Assembly (NCBI GenBank): GCA_006538405.1 | Contig: BJKQ01000004.1 | Coordinates: forward strand, 992,001 to 1,056,000 | DNA length: 64,000 bases | Source: Hansfordia pulvinata | Taxonomy: Eukaryota; Ascomycota; Sordariomycetes; Xylariales | Direction of reading: 5' to 3' | Position numbers and translations under genes: made by a program | Shown: piece by piece, positions 56,836-64,000 of the stretch | Layout: each line of letters starts with the position of its first letter | Numbering within the stretch: position 1 is the stretch's first letter | Notes under the pieces: model-generated | Told to the model about the DNA's origin: nothing | Database searches by the model: none | What the model saw: the letters and a program-made list of their open reading frames with translations, nothing else

Positions 56836-58217
56836 GGCGGCGGGGTGCGGGTGGGCAAGACTGTGCGGAGGTAGGGAAGTAGTGGTCGGGAGACGCGAGA
56901 GCAGGAATTGAGCGTCCACCAGAGCGGCGACTGGATGAGGTAGCTGATGCGACGGCAGCGTTTCGGATGCGACCGACAGCAGGAGTGGTGAAGCGATGGT
57001 TGATAAGATAAGAAGCAGTGGAGGCACGGAGTAGATGTGGAAACTCGAGCTTCTGGGCAGTCGCGACCGTCGACCGAGGGGCAAACGCTCTTGCTGGAGG
57101 AACGGCAGTATGAGTACAATGGATGAGACGCGCGCGGTGGATGAATACCTGAACGGTACTTGTATGTAGAAACGCGCCGGTTGTGCAGCCCACATCTCGT
57201 ACCACTGTACGCTTGCATGTACTATCTACGCGCGGTCTTGGACTTGAATGGACGGCCCTGAATCAGATCTGAAACCCGTACTTCGCTTTCCTGCGCGAGG
57301 CAAACTGTACTTGTGGTGCGAATGTTGCTGCGCTAGGTATTCTGTAATATTGTTGATGTACTTTGAAGGTTGCTACAGGTATCCTCCAATGCAGGTCATC
57401 GTACAACACATGTAGATGTCGACGCGTTCGATGAGTCTCTGCACGCGGTGATGGCGATAGGTCGTGCATGCCCGCCGGGCCGGTACTCGTCCACGCTTGT
57501 TGCGGATCCACTGCTTGGGTCGCTGCAGATTGCATGGATTCCCAGGTCCTGCTTTGGGTGCGCCCAGGCACTGTGATGAGGTACCCAACTCCGTTCAACA
57601 CGGCTAAGGGTGCCCGTGGACGCCTAGGCTGCCGAATCTAGGTAGGTACCTTAGGTGGTAGCCCGTACCTAAGCTACTGCCTGCACGCGGGACTGTCGCA
57701 TTCGATGTCCCCCCATTGGATGACCCGTACGTGAGTGACCTCGACCCTCATCAGCCTCATCCACCACTGTCCCGACACCACCATCACACAACCGCCCCAG
57801 CTCCCGCCCGCGCAGTCCAGGTCTGGCCTCTTCCGCATTCTGTCTTGATACCCCCTTCCGTTTTGTCGCCTGGTTTCATCTGCGTCTTTCTGCCGCCGGG
57901 CTTCCCCTGCCGATCTGCACAGCCGCCTTCAGCCCGAGTCCTCTTCATACCCGACCTCCTGCGCCCTCCCACCCCCGTCTCCGAATCCCTCCTCGCCTGT
58001 CGTCGCTCGAGCAGCCTTGGATGGCCTACCTTTAGGTCGCCCTGTCGCCCGCTGTGGTCGGCTGCTTTCTCGAGCTGTCGGCAACACGGCCAACGCCCCT
58101 CACGATCTTGAGCCTGGAACCCCCCGTCGGGATCCAGCCGGACTCCTCGACTAGCAACCCCAAGGGGACGCGCCGCGGCGCCCTTTTGTCGCCGCCGCCG
58201 TCGCCGTGCCCGCCATC
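56836..58217. promoter_or_regulatory. Divergent intergenic region between rtf2 and TOR
   Basis: 1.38 kb. A TAGGTAGGTACCTTAGGT word lies at about 57639-57656. The TOR side is pyrimidine-rich and probably includes a long 5' UTR. No gene is seen. Confidence 0.5.
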
Positions 58218-61200
58218 ATGGCCCAACAGCAACAGCTGGCCCTCGAGGTCCTCGATACCATCACCCGGGATCTGAAGTCTCGGTACGCAGCCAGCCCCTC
58301 CCTCGCCTGAACCTGTCCCCAGCGCCAACAGGCCCCGCCGCGTGGCGACGCGAGCCATCGCACAGCTCGTCACTCGTTTACTTTCGCCTTGAATCTCCTT
58401 TGCGCCACTCGTGCCCAAGCTAATTCGTCTTCTTGTACAGCGCTGGAGACGATGTTAGGAAACGCGCCGCAGTACAGCTTCGGGACCTCGTCTCAGTATG
58501 CTACCGAGGTAGGCACCTGCGCTCCTGTGGTTTCACTTGCGGACGACAGCTAAACAATGGGATTTCTGCCTCTAGACTTCCAACCCGACCAGTTCCAAGT
58601 GCTTTGGAACTCGGTCAACAATAAAATCACCACCCTCATGCTCCACGGAAATGACTCGTCCGAACGCCTTGGAGGCGTCTACGCCGTGGACGCTCTGGTT
58701 GACTTCGACGGTGTTGATGTTAACGCCAAATACACCCGATTTACAGCCAACCTCAAGACGATCCTGCGAGGAAGAGATATTGTCCCCATGCAGCCTGCTG
58801 CCGTTGCCATGGGTAAGCTGTGCCGACCCGGCGCCTCGCTCATCTCGGACCTCGTTGATGCCGAGGTCAAGACTGCTCTCGAGTGGCTTCAGTCCGACCG
58901 AGTTGAAGAGAAGCGCTACAGTGCTGTCCTGATGTTGCGCGAGCTCGCTCGGAACGCCCCAACCGTCATGTATAGCTACATGGGTGCCATCTTCGACTTG
59001 ATCTGGGAGGGCTTGCGCGACCCCCGCCAGCTGATCCGCGCCACATCTGCAGAGACTGTTAGTGCCTGCTTTCGAATCATTCGTGAGCGAGATCAGGGTC
59101 GCAAGACCATGTGGATGGACAAGATGTACAGCGAGCTTCACGTCGGTCTGCGGACCAACTCGGTTGAGTGCATCCACTCGTCCCTGCTCGTTCTTAAGGA
59201 GCTGCTCGAGCAGGGCGGCATGTACATGCAAGAACGGTACGGCGACGCCTGCGAGATTGTTTTCAGGCAAAAGGATCATCGCGACCCGACGGTGAGGAGG
59301 ACGGTTGTCCTGCTCATCCCTGACCTGGCCAACTACGCCCCCTCTGACTTCGCCCACTCCTACCTCCACAAGTTCATGCTGTACCTGTCGGGCATGTTGA
59401 AGAAAGACAAGGAACGCAACGACGCTTTTCTGGCCATCGGAAACATCGCCAACTCAGTCAAGAGCGCGATCGCGCCGTACTTGGATGGTGTTCTCATCTA
59501 CGTGAGAGAAGGCCTCAGTCTCCAATCGCGCAAGCGGGGCTCCGTTGACCCTGTCTTCGATTGTGTCAGCAGGCTGGCGGTGGCTGTGGGCCAGACGCTC
59601 AGCAAATACATGGAAGCCCTCCTGGATCCCATCTTCGCCTGCGAGCTCACTCCCAAGCTTACCCAGGCGCTGGTCGATATGGCCTTCTACATCCCCCCCG
59701 TCAAGGCCACCATCCAGGAGCGACTACTGGATATGTTGAGTAAGGTTCTGTGCGGTGAGCCCTTCAAACCTTTGGGCGCCCCAACCCCAAACACACTGGC
59801 CTCCGTTCCCGTCATTCCCAAGGACGGCAAGGACCCCCAGGCGTACGAACACCGCAAGGCCGAAGTCAAACTGGCCCTGAACACTCTGGGAAGCTTTGAT
59901 TTCTCCGGCCATGTTCTCAACGAGTTCGTCCGAGACGTAGCTATCAAATACGTCGAGGACGACGACGCGGAAATCCGGGAGGCAGCAGCCTTAACTTGCT
60001 GCCAACTTTATGTCCGCGACCCCATCGTCAACCAAACGAGCTACCACGCGCTACAAGTTGTCGGAGACGTAATAGAGAAGCTTCTGACGGTTGGTGTGTC
60101 CGACCCGGAGCCCAGTATTCGGCGAACAGTGCTGGCTGCCCTCGACGAGCGGTTCGACCCTCACCTCGCCAAAGCTGAGAACATTCGCACCTTGTTTTTC
60201 GCCCTCAACGATGAGAATTTCTCCATCCGAGAGGTGTCGATCACCATCATTGGTCGTCTGGCGCGCTACAACCCTGCCTATGTCATCCCTTCGCTTCGCA
60301 AGACCCTGATACAAATGCTCACTGAACTGGAGTTCTCCGATGTTGCCCGTAACAAGGAAGAAAGTGCCAAACTTCTGAGTCTTCTGGTACAGAACGCACA
60401 GGGTCTCATCAAACCATACGTCGACCCTATGATTTCGGTCCTCCTCCCCAAAGCGACTGACCAGAATCCCGCTGTTGCTGCCACCATCCTCAAAGCCATC
60501 GGCGAGCTGGCCACAGTTGGTGGCGAGGATATGCTTCCTTACAAGGACGAGTTGATGCCTCTCATCATTGATGCACTCCAGGACCAAAGCTCTGTCCTGA
60601 AGCGCGAAGCTGCGTTGCACACGCTCGGCCAGTTAGCTAGCAACTCTGGCTACGTGATCAGGCCATACCTCGAGTATCCAGACCTTCTCGATATTCTCCA
60701 GAAAATCATTCGGTCTGAGCCCCCAGGAAGCAGCACCCTCCGGCAGGAAACCATCAAACTCATGGGTATTCTCGGAGCCCTGGATCCTTACCGATACCAG
60801 CAAGCCAACGAACGGGCCCCTGAAACCAAGAGTCAGGAAGAGTCCAATCGCGTCTCGGATGTTTCGTTGATGATGACCGGTCTGACACCCTCCAACAAGG
60901 AGTATTACCCCACGGTCGTGATCAATGCCTTGTTGAATATTCTCAAGGACTCCTCGTTGGTCCAGCATCATGCCTCGGTCATCGAGGCCATCATGAACAT
61001 ATTTCGCACCCTTGGCCTTGAATGCGTTCCTTTCTTGGACCGTATCGTGCCCGCATTCCTCATCGTCATCAGGAACACGACCAACCAAAACCGGCTCGAG
61101 TCGTATTTCAACCAGTTGGCGACGCTCGTCAGCATCGTGCGGCAGCACATTCGCAACTACTTGCCAGAGATCATCGAGGCTCTGCAGGAATACTGGGACC

Positions 61201-64000
61201 ACTCGCCCACACTGCAATCTACTATCCTGTCTCTTGTGGAGGCCATCTCTCGCTCCCTTGAGGGTGAGTTCAAAATATACTTGGCTGGTCTCCTGCCAAT
61301 GATGCTCGGCATCTTGGAGAAGGACTCGACCAACAAGAGGCTCCCCTCCGAAAAGGTGCTGCACGCCTTCCTCGTCTTTGGCTCGAGCAGCGAGGAATAC
61401 ATGCATCTTATCGTTCCCGTCATTGTGCGGACGTTTGAGAAGCAAGGACAGCCCGTTTTTCTTCGAAAGTCGGCGATCGAGACCATTGGCAAGATCTCTC
61501 GCAAAGTCAACCTCAATGACTTTGCTGCGAAGATCATCCACCCCTTGCCCGTGTTCTCTCGGGCGGTGACCAATCTTTGCGCGTTCCAGCCCTGGACACC
61601 TTGTGCGCTCTCATTCAGCAACTGGGCAAGGACTACCTCCACTTTATGGGCACAGTCAATAAAGTCCTTCACTCGCAGCACATTGTTCACTCGAACTACG
61701 ATCTGTTAGTTAGCAAGCTTCAGAAGGGGGAAGTCTTGCCGCACGACTTGAGCTCCGACAACAAATTCATCGACCAGCCTGACGAGCCGTCCTACGCCGA
61801 GCTTGGCAGCAAGAAACTGGAAATGAACGCCATCCACCTACAAGCTGCCTGGGACACAACCGGCAAGTCTACCAAGGAAGACTGGATAGAGTGGCAGAGG
61901 AAGTTTAGCACGACACTGCTGAGTGAATCTCCCAACCATGCACTACGCGCCTGTGCTCTCCTCGGCAGCGTCTACACGCCACTCGCAAGGGACCTCTTCA
62001 ACTCGGCGTTTGTCTCATGCTGGAGTGAGCTCTTCGAGCAGTTCCAGGATGAGCTCATCCAGAACATCGAGAATGCCATCCGTTCGGAGAATGTTCCTCC
62101 CGACTTGCTGGGTCTCCTTCTGAACCTGGCTGAGTTCATGGAGCACGACGACAAGGCTCTGCCCATCGACATCAGAGTGCTTGGACGGGAGGCCGGTCGG
62201 TGCCATGCATACGCCAAGGCGCTTCATTACAAGGAGCTCGAGTTCTTGCAGGACCAAAGCAGTCCCGCTGTTGAGGCGCTGATTGTGATCAATAACCAGC
62301 TCCAACAGTACGATGCCGCCATCGGTATCCTCCGCAAGGCCCAACTGTATAGTGACGGGATCACACTGCGCGAAACCTGGTTCGAGAAGCTGGAGAGATG
62401 GGATGAAGCCCTTGCCTTCTACAACAGACGCGAAGCCGAGATTGGGCCCGACGAAGCAGTGCCAATTGACATTGTCATGGGCAAGATGCGATGCTTGCAC
62501 GCCCTGGGCGAGTGGGATGCGCTGGCCAGTCTCGCGGGTCACACCTGGGCAAACTCGGCTCCGGAGATCCAGCGCAGAATCGCAGGTCTTGCAACCGCTG
62601 CAGCCTGGGGTCTGGAGAAATGGGATGCCATGGACATCTACCTTCAGTCCATGAAACGCCACTCGCCCGACCGCTCGTTCTTCGGTGCCATTCTCGCCCT
62701 TCACCGGAACCAGTTCCGCGAGGCAGCCTCGTGCATCCAGCAAACTCGCGAGGGCCTAGACACCGAGCTTAGTGCGCTTGTCAGCGAGTCCTACAACCGA
62801 GCTTACCAGGTCGTCGTCCGCGTGCAGATGCTTGCCGAGCTCGAGGAGCTGATCACCTACAAGCAATCGGACGACAAGAAGAAGGCCACGATGCGCACCA
62901 CCTGGGAAACGCGTCTCAAGGGCTGCCAGAGAAACGTGGATCTGTGGCAAAGGATGCTGAGGCTGCGGGGACTTGTTGTCACGCCGGCCGAGAGTATGCA
63001 AATGTGGATCAAGTTTTCCAACCTTTGCCGCAAATCTGGGCGCATGGGTCTGGCTGAACAGTCGCTCAAGCAGCTCATCGGTACCGACGCGCCACTGGAG
63101 AGCGTCATTCCCTACTGGAACAACGAGATTCAGCAAAATCAACATCCCGCACAAGCCAGGATCCCCACCCCTGTTGTGTACGCCGTCCTGAAGTTTCAAT
63201 GGGAGTATGGCCAGCAAGCCAACTTGCGCCAGGATGGGCACGCGGAGAAGACGTTGCTTTGCCTCAAGAAGTTCACCCATGATACCGCCACCAAACTCGA
63301 CATGGCACGGGCGCGCTTCCAAGGCACGCAATTCGGGATGAACGGCATGGGCGAATACGGGTTCCAGAACGTTCCCGAGTCGGGCATCGCTCAGTTGGAT
63401 GCTCAGAAGTTCTTCCAGGAACAGTCGGTCTTGCTTGCCAAATGCTACTTGCGGCAGGGTGAGTGGCAAATGTCTCTCAACAAGGACGACTGGGTCTACG
63501 CCAATGCGAAGGAGATCCTTGCGGCCTTCTCCAATGCCACCAAGTACAACGGGAACTGGTACAAAGCCTGGCACGCCTGGGCGCTGTCCAACTTCGAAAT
63601 TGTGCAGGCTCTGACGACACTGTCCGAGAATAAAACTTCGAAAGCCGACCCTCAAGTCATTATTGACCACGTCGTACCAGCGGTCCACGGGTTCTTCAAG
63701 TCCATTGCCTTGTGCTCTGGCAGCTCGCTGCAGGCCACTTTGCGCCTGCTGACTATGTGGTTTGCCCATGGCGGCAACAGCGAAGTCAACACGGCCGTGA
63801 CCCAGGGCTTTGGTACCATCAGCGTCGACACGTGGCTCGAAGTCATTCCTCAGCTCATCGCCCGTATCAGTCAACCCAACAACCGTGTGCGGCAGTCCAT
63901 TCAGAACTTGCTGGCAGATGTGGGCCGCAACCATCCTCAAGCTTTGGTCTATCCCCTGACTGTCGCCATGAAATCAGCGCACTCGAGGAGATCCAAGTCT
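58218..64000 (+). CDS. tor: TOR serine/threonine kinase (target of rapamycin), 3' end beyond window
   Basis: This is the PIK-related kinase of TORC1/TORC2 that controls growth. The first exons are 58218-58282 (MAQQQQLALEVLDTITRDLKSR) and 58441-58508 (AGDDVRKRAAVQLRDLV), then exon 3 from 58576 (DFQPDQFQVLWNSVNNKI). Introns are 158 and 67 nt. Exon 3 encodes the HEAT-repeat N-terminus (DVARNKEESAKLLSLLV and similar), then the FAT domain (EWIEW-like DWIEWQRKFSTTLL, LRRETWFEKLERWDEAL-like ITLRETWFEKLERWDEAL, GNWYKAWHAWAL). It is cut at the window edge just before FRB (YPLTVAMKSAHSRR). At 61547-61548 the frame breaks: HPLP... reads into a stop at 61709. One added base gives PLARVLSGGDQSLRVPALD and an open frame to 64000. 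In an essential kinase this is best seen as a consensus error. Confidence 0.96.

Noticed and set aside
57784..57972. Short minus-strand ORF upstream of TOR
   Set aside because: Arg/Gly-rich shadow of a pyrimidine-rich 5' leader.
62756..63940. 394-codon minus-strand ORF
   Set aside because: Antisense to the TOR FAT domain.

Overview
The window comes from a filamentous ascomycete, most likely a Sordariomycete. The DNA is GC-rich and genes sit on both strands. Introns are short (about 50-180 nt) with GTAAGT/GTGAGT donors, CTAAC/CTGAC branch points and CAG/TAG acceptors. The recognisable proteins (Spc7, TOR, Rtf2, DUF6536, DUF3716, DysF peroxin) have a typical Pezizomycotina character, and TACCTA/GGTACCT motifs are scattered through the intergenic DNA. 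There are no operons, rRNAs, CRISPR arrays or intact mobile elements, and I found no tRNA.

Layout, left to right: a large low-complexity membrane protein on the minus strand (847-5798) with a long microsatellite-rich upstream region; kinetochore protein Spc7/KNL1 (10505-15244, minus); ribosomal protein S11/uS17 (16707-17327, plus); a twin-CX9C protein (18519-19663, plus); a tubby-like/DUF6593-like protein (20801-21823, minus); a DUF6536 membrane protein (22891-25624, minus); an unresolved membrane-protein gene (about 26600-27763, plus); a CYTH triphosphatase (27841-28728, minus); a membrane-anchored NMP kinase (29541-30753, minus) head to head with a fungal viperin (31415-32442, plus); a 58-residue Cys-rich mini-protein (33834-34111, minus); a DysF/Pex24-type peroxin (36467-38623, minus); a DUF3716 protein (40878-41833, minus) beside an AT-richer, decayed-looking stretch; an uncharacterised Cys/Ser-rich protein (43014-43607, minus); a small secreted Cys-rich protein (45753-46319, minus); glucosidase II beta (48652-50552, minus); a small MGSTKGK-type protein (51471-51921, minus); a broken NACHT-WD40 NLR (52376-55620, minus); Rtf2 (55900-56835, minus); and the 5' two thirds of TOR kinase (58218 to the window edge, plus).

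The most interesting unit is 27841-32442. A radical-SAM viperin is divergently paired, across about 660 bp, with a UMP/CMP-kinase-like protein that has a hydrophobic C-terminal tail. A CYTH triphosphatase lies just beyond. This resembles the divergent RSAD2-CMPK2 pair of vertebrates and the viperin-nucleotide kinase pairs of prokaryotes, and suggests a local ddhNTP-producing antiviral module.

Several genes carry what look like single-base deletions (protein at 847-5798, viperin, peroxin, glucosidase II beta, TOR). Because TOR is essential and glucosidase II beta is conserved, most of these are probably consensus errors, often in short G/C runs. This matters when reading the viperin C-terminus and the NLR fragments.
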